From: V1-33 sp039795165
GTDB taxonomy: Bacteria; Verrucomicrobiota; Verrucomicrobiia; Verrucomicrobiales; V1-33
Direction of reading: 5' to 3'
DNA length: 64,000 nucleotides
Assembly: GCA_039795165.1 (NCBI GenBank)
Contig: JBDKER010000024.1
Span: 1-64,000 of the forward strand
The position numbers and the translations under genes are program-made. Positions 18,424-25,692 of this stretch are shown here, in pieces. Every line of letters starts with the position of its first letter. Position 1 is the first letter of the stretch. The notes below the pieces were generated by a model. That model saw only the letters and a list, made by a program, of their open reading frames with translations. It ran no database searches and was not told the DNA's origin.

Positions 18424-19821
18424 ATGCGATTTCATCTGCTGTCTGCTGCTGCCATGCTGACCCTCGCGGGTTGCACGGTGGGTCCTGATTACGTGCCGCC
18501 GGATACGGCAGCGATGACTCCGGCGGCGTGGCGCTGGCAGTCGGGCGAGCCCAAGGACGACCGCCCCCGGGGATCGTGGTGGGACGTGTTCCGCGACCCG
18601 GAACTGAACCGGCTTGAGGAACTGGCGCTGGCTTCCAGCCCGAGCCTCGCGGCCGCCGTCGCCAAGGTCGAGCAGGCGCGTGCGGGAGCACGCGTGCGCA
18701 TGGCCGAGTGGGCGCCCGACATCCGGTTAAATGGCCGCGGGCAATCCGAACAGACCTCGGGGAATCTCCCGACGCCCGTCCCCTTCCGCATTCCCGCAGC
18801 CCGCATCGACAGTTTCTCCACCGGACTGGATCTGAGCTACGAGATCGATCTCTGGGGCCGCATCCGCCGGGAAGTCGAGAGCGCCCGCGCCAATGCGGAC
18901 GCTGCTTCCGCAAACTATCATCAGGCTGTCCTCACGCTGACAGGCGATGTTGCAGCCCAGTACTTCATTGTGCGGGCGTCCGACGCCGAAGTTGATTCCC
19001 TGCTGCGGACGATTGCGCTGCGCGAACAGTTCACGGCCCTGCTCGATGAAAAGCTGCGGGCCGGAGTGGTCCCGGAAACCGACCTCGCCCGGGCACGCGC
19101 CGAACTGGCTTCTGCGAGGGCCCAGCTCGCCGATGTGCGGCGTCAGCGCCAGGAAGCGAGCGATACCCTTGCACTGCTGTGCGGTCAGATGGCCACCGGC
19201 TTTGCCGTGCCACCAGCACCGATCAGTCACGGCAGTCCGCCGGTCATTCCACCCGGTGTTCCCGCTGCTGTGCTGGAACGCCGACCGGATGTCGCCGCGG
19301 CGGAGCGCAGCATCGCGGCCGCCAATGCGCAGATCGGAGTTGCCAAAACCGCAGCCTTCCCCGCCATCCGCCTGACAGGCAATGGTGGCTATCTGAGCAA
19401 GGACATCGGCACCCTGCTGAGCAGCGATTCCAGTGTCTGGAGCTTCGGACCAGGCATCAGCCTCCCCGTGACCGGCTGGGCCCTCATTCACTTCAATGTC
19501 AAACGCATGGAAGCCGCCCGCGCCGAAGCCATCGCCAATTACCGCCAGGCCGTACTCGTCGCCGTCCGCGATGTCGAATCCAGCCTCGCCCAGATCCGCT
19601 ACCTCGGCGAACAAGCAGACGCCGTCGCCGACGCCCTCACCGCCTCCAGCAAAGCCGTCGAACTCATCAAGGCCTCGTACGACCGCGGCTCCGTGAGCTA
19701 CCTCGAATTGCTCGACGCCGAACGCACCCGCCTCCAGTCCGACCTCGCCGCCGCACGCGTCGCCGCCCAGCGCCACATGGCCACCGTCCGCCTCATCAAA
19801 GCCCTCGGCGGTGCGTGGTGA
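18424..19821 (+). CDS. RND efflux outer-membrane channel lipoprotein (NodT/OprM family)
   Basis: 465 residues with the lipobox LAGC at positions 15-18, followed by the family start TVGPDYVPP. Two OEP repeats are seen. The family landmark DLSYEIDLWGRIRREVESAR occurs near residue 140, and ERRPDVAAAERSIAAANAQIGVAKTA begins the second repeat. It forms the trimeric outer-membrane duct of the efflux system. The last 53 bases, from the RHMATVRLIKALGGAW codons through the stop, are part of the 68-bp direct repeat found again at 23158-23225. The gene itself is intact. Confidence 0.92.
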   Translation: MRFHLLSAAAMLTLAGCTVGPDYVPPDTAAMTPAAWRWQSGEPKDDRPRGSWWDVFRDPELNRLEELALASSPSLAAAVAKVEQARAGARVRMAEWAPDIRLNGRGQSEQTSGNLPTPVPFRIPAARIDSFSTGLDLSYEIDLWGRIRREVESARANADAASANYHQAVLTLTGDVAAQYFIVRASDAEVDSLLRTIALREQFTALLDEKLRAGVVPETDLARARAELASARAQLADVRRQRQEASDTLALLCGQMATGFAVPPAPISHGSPPVIPPGVPAAVLERRPDVAAAERSIAAANAQIGVAKTAAFPAIRLTGNGGYLSKDIGTLLSSDSSVWSFGPGISLPVTGWALIHFNVKRMEAARAEAIANYRQAVLVAVRDVESSLAQIRYLGEQADAVADALTASSKAVELIKASYDRGSVSYLELLDAERTRLQSDLAAARVAAQRHMATVRLIKALGGAW

Positions 19822-19836
19822 GGATGAAGCCGGGGG
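19769..19836. repeat. 68-bp direct repeat, copy 1 (3' end of the channel gene)
   Basis: This segment matches 23158-23225 at 67 of 68 positions; the only difference is A at 19828 versus C at 23217. It covers the last 53 bases of the outer-membrane channel gene and 15 bases beyond its stop. The two copies, in the same orientation 3389 bases apart, bound the restriction-modification pair. Confidence 0.95.
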
Positions 19837-20102
19837 GACATCGTACTCAGGAAGATTTGGTCTCGAGCAACCAAGGGCGGTTTCTCGTTATCGGTGTGAG
19901 CCGCTGGAGAAAGCCATTGATCGCTCGGCAGTCCAGACACATGGACCCATGCTCAACAGCTTTCGGAAATCCCTCCGACGCGGTATGGACATTCCCTTTG
20001 AGATACGGGACCGTGAAGCCCGCGAGTCATCCTCGCAAGACGAGCCCTAGAGGTAGCTTACGGATTGAACATCGAGAACAACGAAAGGAAACCATTCAGG
20101 TC
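19837..20102. other. Island left flank without a recognisable gene
   Basis: 266 bases lie between repeat copy 1 and the nuclease gene stop. A frame continuing from 19811 to 20050 could encode about 70 residues in the insert, but it resembles nothing I recognise and starts inside the repeat. No hairpin, promoter or RNA was identified. It may be a remnant of the donor sequence. Confidence 0.4.
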
Positions 20103-21413
20103 TCATACCTCCTCAATCTCTATAGTTTCATAGAGGGAATCTATGTCTTTCGAAGCCACGCGGAACTGACTCCGCCGCTTAGACATTGGCTTTGAAGACG
20201 AAGCATTTTCAAGCTTTATTCCCGGATCATAGAAAACCGCTCCACACGCAAGGGCCCGAAGTAGGCGCAATCCGTCTGTCCGCTGCGCAAGCCTGATCCG
20301 CGAGCCATAGGAATACTGCCAGCATGGTTCTGTGCGCCGCATGGACGGGACGTATGCTGCTCGGGTGTGCTTGCGCGACCAATGAGCCAAAAGGCTACTG
20401 AATGCCCAGTCAGCGGCCACTATACCTTCGTCGCTGACCAACGCGACGGAACCTCCGGCCTCCGTGATCTTGCCAGTTGAGGGGTCATACCCGTTGAGTT
20501 GCATCGTAAGGCCGGTAGAAGGCTGTCGGCAGTTAGCGCGGTAGACACCACCGAAATTCAAACGATCGGGCTTGTCGTTTTTGTCAGGATAGCCAAACTT
20601 TCGGATGAACGCTTCAACGCCAAATTGTTTATAGAACCCTCCTGTGGGTTCTGGTGTCATTAGTGTAATGGCGGTGCCCGAGTCCAACCGAGTAAAGTTC
20701 GAGACGGAATGTTGTTTCACCTCCCACCCAAGAAAATCAGGTTCCGCGACGCTATTTTTGGGTATGCCGAGTTCAGCTTCGAGTGTAAATCCGCCACATT
20801 GTGGCGCGCAGCATGGTCTAACGACTCTGGTAGAGTCTAGTTGTTTGGAGTCGATCCAGCCAAGTCGATTAATTCGGCCTAGCTCGGCTAATAATTTGGC
20901 TCTTGAACTCGAGTCAGATGGAATGGTTGGTAAACTCAGTTCAAAAAAAACTCCGACGCTCGGTGAAATGGCCGCAGAACAAATCTCCGCAGCAATTACA
21001 TGACTTGGTCCCACGACGAACCCAATAATCCGTCGGTCGCCCGTGACCGCAAGGAAAAGGATGCGACCGGAAATGCGGTTCGCCATTAAAGGTGATGGCG
21101 GGTTGGTACAGCCTCTTAGGAATCCCGAGAAGCGAACCTCCGGATATTGGGGATAGAGGATGAGTTGCGCACCGGGTGCCTCCGCGAGTGCTCCGTTAAT
21201 CCCTAACCAGCTAAACTCAAGCTTACCTTTAAATATCTGACTTCTTTGACTGTTTTCCGCGACCAATTCGGCGCAAGGAAACAGATTAAGCGCCTCGAAG
21301 TCAGGACCGAAATAGACCTGGTTCTTAGAATTGTCGTTCTCAGCGAGTGGCTTCGCATACAGCCGCTTCGCTCCCGCGTGGACGAACGCTTCTTTTAGCT
21401 GTTTCAAGTTCAT
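20103..21413 (-). CDS. Type II restriction endonuclease, MvaI/BcnI family
   Basis: A 436-residue protein. The C-terminal half carries a nuclease core with GGFTLEAELG followed by EPDFLGWEVKQH, matching the E...(D/E)F.GWE.K catalytic signature of MvaI/BcnI endonucleases. These are PD-(D/E)XK-like enzymes that cut CCWGG or CCSGG as monomers. The N-terminal 200 residues have no recognised domain. The gene lies 95 bases downstream of the methyltransferase on the same strand, so modification would be transcribed first. No controller protein is visible. Its lower GC than the chromosome supports acquisition by transfer. The exact specificity is inferred from the pair. Confidence 0.8.
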   Translation of the reverse strand: MNLKQLKEAFVHAGAKRLYAKPLAENDNSKNQVYFGPDFEALNLFPCAELVAENSQRSQIFKGKLEFSWLGINGALAEAPGAQLILYPQYPEVRFSGFLRGCTNPPSPLMANRISGRILFLAVTGDRRIIGFVVGPSHVIAAEICSAAISPSVGVFFELSLPTIPSDSSSRAKLLAELGRINRLGWIDSKQLDSTRVVRPCCAPQCGGFTLEAELGIPKNSVAEPDFLGWEVKQHSVSNFTRLDSGTAITLMTPEPTGGFYKQFGVEAFIRKFGYPDKNDKPDRLNFGGVYRANCRQPSTGLTMQLNGYDPSTGKITEAGGSVALVSDEGIVAADWAFSSLLAHWSRKHTRAAYVPSMRRTEPCWQYSYGSRIRLAQRTDGLRLLRALACGAVFYDPGIKLENASSSKPMSKRRSQFRVASKDIDSLYETIEIEEV

Positions 21414-21508
21414 GATCGACTATTGGTAGTCAGACAGGACCAGCACATCTGAACGCAGAGAGACCCCACTCCTGCGTACGAAAGAGTGCTAGCCGGTTTC
21501 AAGATAAA

Positions 21509-22645
21509 CTAAAGCTTCCGCATTCTTCCTTGTTTGGTTACGGTCTTATGATCGTCCACGGAACCAACCAGAACCAAGTCAGGGCAATATCCGAGCGGCC
21601 GATTAAGGCTTTCTACAACGCTCTTTGCGATGCGCTCAACCACGGGCACGACGACTGAGTTACCAAACTGCCGATATGCTTGTGTGTCTGAAACAGGTAT
21701 GCAGAAGTCGTCGGGATAGCCCATTAATTTGGCGCATTCACGGGGGGTCAATCGACGGGGATTCCTGCGTTCACCCTGAGAGACGAGAATCTCTGAGCCA
21801 TCTTTATGGTAGCGTGCGCTTAGGGTCCTAGCAATGTCATTACCCGTAACAAGCCCGAAGCCGAAACCATTTCCTGCTGCCTGGTGTTTCCTTGCGTAGT
21901 TCTGCAAATAATTCCACAAGTGATCGGTAAGTGTGTACTTCTGGGGAACTGATCCCTCGAGTATAGTCGAAAGCTTTGGCCCTTCGTCAGGAAAGCAAGG
22001 AAAATCAAAGTGACGGTATTCCCGGAATCCAACGATAAAAATCCGCTCGCGATGCTGTGGGACGACTTTTTTAGCGTCGATGATTTTATAATACACTGTA
22101 TAGCCTAGTGCCTCGGTAAGCGTACGGTGGATGATGTCGAAGGTGCGTCCGCCGTCGTGACCCTTAAGGTTCTTAACATTCTCCAGCACGAAGGCTGATG
22201 GCCGGTGATAGTCAAGAATCTCAGCAATAGAAAAAAATAGATTTCCCTGCTTTACGTCTTCAAAGCCATGCTTGCGGCCAAGACTAAGCTTCTTGGACAC
22301 GCCCGCGATGCTGAACGGTTGACACGGAAATCCGCCACAGAGAATGTCGTGCGCCGGAATGTCCGCAACCGCCACTTTATGGATATCGCCATGTGGACGT
22401 TCCCCGAAATTCGCCTCGTACGTCTGCTGACTGAATTTATCGTAGTCAGAGGAGAAGACACACCTTCCCCCTGCCCGCTCGAAGGCAATCCTGAAACCCC
22501 CAATTCCACAGAAGAGGTCGATGAAGCCTAGGGCAGCCTCTGAAGTAGGGTTGCCCGCGATTCTTGGCCGAACCGACTTCAGCGTAGCTGGGGCCGATAG
22601 ATCGTTTTGATCCGATGATCGGCTTGTTGACATAGGGCTTGGCAT
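21509..22645 (-). CDS. DNA (cytosine-5) methyltransferase, Dcm/EcoRII-like, partner of the adjacent endonuclease
   Basis: 378 residues with the ordered m5C motifs: I FIDLFCGIGGFRIAFERAGG (about 41-60), IV GGFPCQPFSIAGVSKK with the catalytic Cys, VI FVLENVKNLKGHDGG, VIII PQHRERIFIVGF, IX RRLTPRECAKLMGYPDDF and X AYRQFGNSVVVPV. The segments SLGRKHGF, KHQAAGNGFGFG and RTLSARYHKDGSEIL closely follow Escherichia coli Dcm, which methylates the inner C of CCWGG. It should protect host DNA from the neighbouring nuclease. The start could also be the fifth codon (ATG at 22633). It is the first gene of the R-M pair. Confidence 0.93.
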   Translation of the reverse strand: MPSPMSTSRSSDQNDLSAPATLKSVRPRIAGNPTSEAALGFIDLFCGIGGFRIAFERAGGRCVFSSDYDKFSQQTYEANFGERPHGDIHKVAVADIPAHDILCGGFPCQPFSIAGVSKKLSLGRKHGFEDVKQGNLFFSIAEILDYHRPSAFVLENVKNLKGHDGGRTFDIIHRTLTEALGYTVYYKIIDAKKVVPQHRERIFIVGFREYRHFDFPCFPDEGPKLSTILEGSVPQKYTLTDHLWNYLQNYARKHQAAGNGFGFGLVTGNDIARTLSARYHKDGSEILVSQGERRNPRRLTPRECAKLMGYPDDFCIPVSDTQAYRQFGNSVVVPVVERIAKSVVESLNRPLGYCPDLVLVGSVDDHKTVTKQGRMRKL

Positions 22646-23025
22646 GGTACTAGTGGTCTTTTAAGATTCAAATAGGCTCGTGGGGTTTATCGGTGGTTTC
22701 CAGTTGGGCAAGACTCTCGTGTCCGGGGGTGTTGCCAACATTGGGACTGGAGGGTACGCATTGTGACGTGCGTGAGAAATCGGTTCCATCTTTTCAGATT
22801 CGGAGATTGGGCAGCTTTTTGCAAGTACCGGGAAGAGTGAGTTGATCCTTGGGGCATGTGACGAGACCGAATTTGGATCTCGGATGCGCATGCCGCATTT
22901 GTGGCGCGAGCCGTGCGGCCTCAGGTGCGGACTTGGACATGGGGGCAATAGTGGCTCCTCGGGTAGGCTTATGGGGCAGGGAGTGTCTTGCTTTTCTGGG
23001 CTTCCACTGGGATGGGGCGGCTCTC

Positions 23026-23042
23026 GCGCCCCTGCAGGGCGC
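23026..23042. repeat. Short inverted repeat (6-bp stem)
   Basis: GCGCCC and GGGCGC flank the five bases CTGCA, forming a perfect GC-rich stem. It lies 23 bases from a second, longer hairpin in the same non-coding stretch. Function unknown. Confidence 0.45.
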
Positions 23043-23065
23043 TGGGAACCCATTGGGGCGGGTGA

Positions 23066-23094
23066 CCTGGGGCATCGCGTGGCTCAGCCCCAGG
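23066..23094. repeat. Inverted repeat with 8-bp stem, REP-like palindrome
   Basis: CCTGGGGC and GCCCCAGG form a perfect 8-bp stem around a 13-base loop. This is the strongest palindrome in the island flank and has the look of a repetitive extragenic palindromic element. Whether it recurs in the genome cannot be seen here. A transcription terminator is less likely because no T-run follows on either strand. Confidence 0.5.
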
Positions 23095-23157
23095 CTTGCC
23101 TCTCGGTCGCCGGTGGGGACGCGCTGATAAGGTTGTGACGAAAAGGTTTGTTCATTT

Positions 23158-23225
23158 AGCGCCACATGGCCACCGTCCGCCTCATCAAAGCCCTCGGCGG
23201 TGCGTGGTGAGGATGACGCCGGGGG
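23158..23225. repeat. 68-bp direct repeat, copy 2
   Basis: This is the second copy of the 3' end of the outer-membrane channel gene, 67 of 68 bases identical to 19769-19836 and in the same orientation. It begins inside non-coding DNA, has no upstream coding context, and ends three bases before the stop of the convergent DUF262 gene. It probably preserves the original junction downstream of the channel gene. Confidence 0.95.
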
Positions 23226-23228
23226 ATT

Positions 23229-24929
23229 TCAGAAATTCATGGACCAGATGGCTTTTGCGATCCTCGCCATTCTCTGCTGCCGGTCCGCGATGGCTTCCTC
23301 TGTCCACTCCGCTTCGTCGGCCAGTTCTGTGGCGGTGCGGAACGAGGATTTGTGGTAGGCCTGCTGTTTCTCGGGGAACGATGCGTTGGCGGCGTGCCGC
23401 TGGTTCAGGCTGCGTTCCAGCAGGGCGAAATTACCGAGGCGGTCGCAGCATCGTTCGTGCGCATCGTGAGTGAAATGGTCCCATCCGAGCGATCCCGGGT
23501 TCAATGGCAGAATGTGTTCGATGGTGGCCTTGGTTGAGTCATCGCTGATTTCGTAGCCGCTGAGCTGTGTTTCGATTCTCGAGAGGAAGTAGGCGCGTTT
23601 CTTCCGGTCCTTCACCCGCAGAACTGCGAAGTCAGCTTCAAACTCTTCATCCGGGATATAGATTGGCAGGAGCGCCCGCCGGACGGCGAGGAGTGAGGAA
23701 GCCCGTCCGTCGCGGATCTGCAGTGCGGCATGGTTGTAGGTGGCTTCAAGAAGGTGGGTGCTGCGGCGACTGACTCCGTTGAAGCGAACCGAGAGAACGG
23801 CGCAGTAGCGGAGGATTTCCACAAGGTCGGGCGGACTTGAGAAGACGTCCTTGGCTGCGAGGATGAGGGGAGTGTACTGGGACACTTTGAAGAGATTCAG
23901 GACCCTGACCTGTTCTTTGGCACCTGGGTAGTCCAGCCAGAACTCATTGGTGTGATCCTGCAGTGCGGCGAACCACGCTGCGTCCTCGTCGAGGCGGTCG
24001 AGCAGGGCAAAAACCTGTTCCATCGTGGTGACCTCTTTTTTGATGGTTTTGAACAGCTGCTTCTGCCGGACGAATTCCCGTCGGGAGTTCAGGTGGTGGC
24101 GGAGGAACTCGGGGAACCCTCCTGCATCCACCCGGTTGGTGATTCGTCCCCATTGACTGAGGACAGGATCCATCTGCGATCTGCTGAGACGGTCAGCGAG
24201 AGAGAGAAGGTAGTTCTTGAGGAGATCGGTCTCGGTGAGTTCCAATCCGCGTGCATTGAGGGTTTCGAACACGGTGTAGGCGCTCAGTTGATCCTGAACC
24301 CGCACGGTGATGAAGACGAGGCGTTCCGTGACGATTTCGCTGATGAAGGCAGCGACTCGCTCGCCGCTGGGATTGCTCCCGAATCTGGCGCTGAGCTTGT
24401 CCTGGAAGAATAGGAAGCAATTCCAGAGAAGCCGTTCGGAGTCGGTGAGAAGGCGGGATCCTCCCGGGGGTGGTTTGCGCTGGGCAAGGTTCAGCTGGAA
24501 GAAGCGGTCATCGTTGGCGTTCAGCTTGAGCTTTGGTGTGATGCGGAGGCTTGTGGGATCCTTCGAGCCGAGATAACTTTTTTCGAGGAGTTCTGCGCGT
24601 TCGTGGTTGGCCGTCGTGTCGATTCCCTGATCGGCGATTTTTATAAGATAGTCGACCGAGGCAAGAATCAGGATGCTGAGGGTGGCCATGCGCTGCTGAC
24701 CGTCGATCACCCGGAAGGATTTCCGTTCCCCGCTTTCGAGAACGATAGCTCCCATGTAGTGATCTTCATTGCTGGCCTCCACGGTGATGAGATCTTCCCA
24801 TAGGTCTTCCCAGTGTTCCTGCTTCCATGAGTAGTCCCGCTGGTATGGCGGAACGCTGTAGGTCTTCCCGTTGCTGAGGAGTTCCTTGAGGTCCTCGGTG
24901 TCAGTGTTGAGGAGCGAACTGCGGGTCAT
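23229..24929 (-). CDS. GmrSD-like protein (DUF262 plus DUF1524), putative type IV restriction nuclease
   Basis: A 566-residue single-chain protein. The N-terminal DUF262/GmrS-like domain (about 8-230) has YSVPPYQRDYSW and FRVIDGQQRMATLSIL; the DGQQR motif is the hallmark of this ParB-like NTP-binding fold. The C-terminal DUF1524/GmrD-like domain has IEHILPLNPGSLGW and DRLGNFALLERSLNQR, an HNH-type nuclease arrangement with His in EHILP and Asn in LGN. GmrSD enzymes cleave glucosylated or otherwise modified phage DNA in an NTP-dependent way. It faces the efflux operon and abuts repeat copy 2, so it forms a small defence cluster with the R-M pair. Related DUF262 proteins have other anti-phage roles. 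Confidence 0.82.
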   Translation of the reverse strand: MTRSSLLNTDTEDLKELLSNGKTYSVPPYQRDYSWKQEHWEDLWEDLITVEASNEDHYMGAIVLESGERKSFRVIDGQQRMATLSILILASVDYLIKIADQGIDTTANHERAELLEKSYLGSKDPTSLRITPKLKLNANDDRFFQLNLAQRKPPPGGSRLLTDSERLLWNCFLFFQDKLSARFGSNPSGERVAAFISEIVTERLVFITVRVQDQLSAYTVFETLNARGLELTETDLLKNYLLSLADRLSRSQMDPVLSQWGRITNRVDAGGFPEFLRHHLNSRREFVRQKQLFKTIKKEVTTMEQVFALLDRLDEDAAWFAALQDHTNEFWLDYPGAKEQVRVLNLFKVSQYTPLILAAKDVFSSPPDLVEILRYCAVLSVRFNGVSRRSTHLLEATYNHAALQIRDGRASSLLAVRRALLPIYIPDEEFEADFAVLRVKDRKKRAYFLSRIETQLSGYEISDDSTKATIEHILPLNPGSLGWDHFTHDAHERCCDRLGNFALLERSLNQRHAANASFPEKQQAYHKSSFRTATELADEAEWTEEAIADRQQRMARIAKAIWSMNF

Positions 24930-25041
24930 GGCGTGGTGTGAAGGGTGGGGCGTCTGCCGGAGATGTCCTGATTCCTCGGCTGCTGCAGTGGGAACTGAAC
25001 GATCAGACTACCGCTGGCTGGGATGGTTGTCGAGGACCGGC

Positions 25042-25692
25042 CTAGCGTTCGTCGAAGGAAGGGATGTCGGATGGGGAGGGTGGTGGTGTTGGTTGGTCTG
25101 GAACTGTGGGGATGGGATTGATGATATTGCCGATGGTATCGGGGAGGTCTTCTGGGGCGATGGTGGAGGGGTCGAGGACGAGTGGGTTGGTGGCGGTGGA
25201 TCCGGAGGGTTGGGTTTGGGAGGGAGGGGTGGTGGGGTTGCCTGCGGTGGTGATGGGGGTGGGTTCTGGTGGCGGAGCGGAACCGGTGGGGATGATGGAA
25301 TCGCCTGCCTGGGGGGAACCGGTGGTGACGTCGGCGGCGGCGAAGGAGCCTTTGCGTTCCGGGGTGATGATGAGTTCGCCGGTCGTGCGGGTATCGCGGC
25401 GTGATTCGAGTTTGGTGCCTGTGGGGATGGTGAGGCCGGTGAGTGGTCGGATGAGGACGAATCCTGCGGTGGGGTCGGCGTAGACGATTTCGCCGGCGGC
25501 TTTGTCGCCGAGGCGGCTGCGGGCTTCGGTGGTGGAGGCGGAGGCGAGGCGTTCCAGTTCCTTCATGCGGCGTTTCTGGCGGGCCTTTTCATTGAGGTTG
25601 ATGAGGTTTCCGCAGCTGGCGAGGCAGCCTGCTGCTGCGAGGGCGGCGAGGGTGCGCAGGGTTGGCGCGTGGGTTAGCTTTGCGAGGGCCAT
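25042..25692 (-). CDS. Small lipoprotein of unknown function with a proline-rich tail
   Basis: 216 residues starting at MALAKLTHAPTLRTLAALAA, with a lipobox CLASC predicting lipid anchoring. The next 40 residues are charged and helical (NEKARQKRRMKELERLASAS). A compact beta region follows (AAGEIVYADPTAGFVLIRPL, then LTIPTGTKLESRR and ELIITPERKGSFAAADVTTG), and then about 75 residues rich in Pro, Thr and Ser. The start overlaps the end of the aldehyde dehydrogenase gene by 19 bases, implying co-transcription. The beta region resembles a conserved lipoprotein type in this phylum, but I cannot give it a function. Confidence 0.65.
   Translation of the reverse strand: MALAKLTHAPTLRTLAALAAAGCLASCGNLINLNEKARQKRRMKELERLASASTTEARSRLGDKAAGEIVYADPTAGFVLIRPLTGLTIPTGTKLESRRDTRTTGELIITPERKGSFAAADVTTGSPQAGDSIIPTGSAPPPEPTPITTAGNPTTPPSQTQPSGSTATNPLVLDPSTIAPEDLPDTIGNIINPIPTVPDQPTPPPSPSDIPSFDER

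Larger units (their letters stand above)
19837..23157. mobile_element. Restriction-modification island inserted between long direct repeats
   Basis: The 3.3-kb insert holds a type II nuclease gene and its methyltransferase plus non-coding flanks. Its R-M part is visibly lower in GC than the rest of the window, with many A/T-ending codons. It is framed by 68-bp direct repeats that copy the end of the upstream gene. No integrase, transposase or tRNA is present. Insertion with a long target duplication has been described for type II R-M gene pairs, and this arrangement fits. The boundaries are read directly; the transfer mechanism is inferred. Confidence 0.7.
22646..23157. other. Island right flank: 512 bases without a credible gene, GC-rich and hairpin-bearing
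   Basis: This lies between the methyltransferase start and repeat copy 2. The part nearest the methyltransferase should hold its promoter, though no clear boxes were recognised. From about 22835 the composition turns GC-rich and the sequence holds short inverted repeats. Several overlapping frames are open on both strands, but none shows a recognised domain or ribosome binding site. I read it as non-coding, possibly a dispersed palindromic repeat element that travelled with, or was trapped by, the island. Confidence 0.45.

Noticed and set aside
15326..18913. 1195-codon frame antisense to the RND pump gene
   Set aside because: It lies in phase over an unmistakable AcrB-type gene; its product is Arg/His/Gln-rich low-complexity sequence caused by codon bias.
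19811..20050. Possible 79-residue gene at the left edge of the island
   Set aside because: It begins inside the repeat over the channel gene end and shows no similarity or start signal. I kept it only as an unexplained flank.
22661..23165. Overlapping 90-130-codon frames on both strands in the island flank
   Set aside because: No ribosome binding site, no domain, mutually overlapping and compositionally like non-coding GC-rich DNA with palindromes.
23096..23473. A frame that seemed to share a peptide with one spanning 19179-20195
   Set aside because: The common peptide is only the out-of-frame translation of the 68-bp direct repeat; it led to the repeat but is not a gene.
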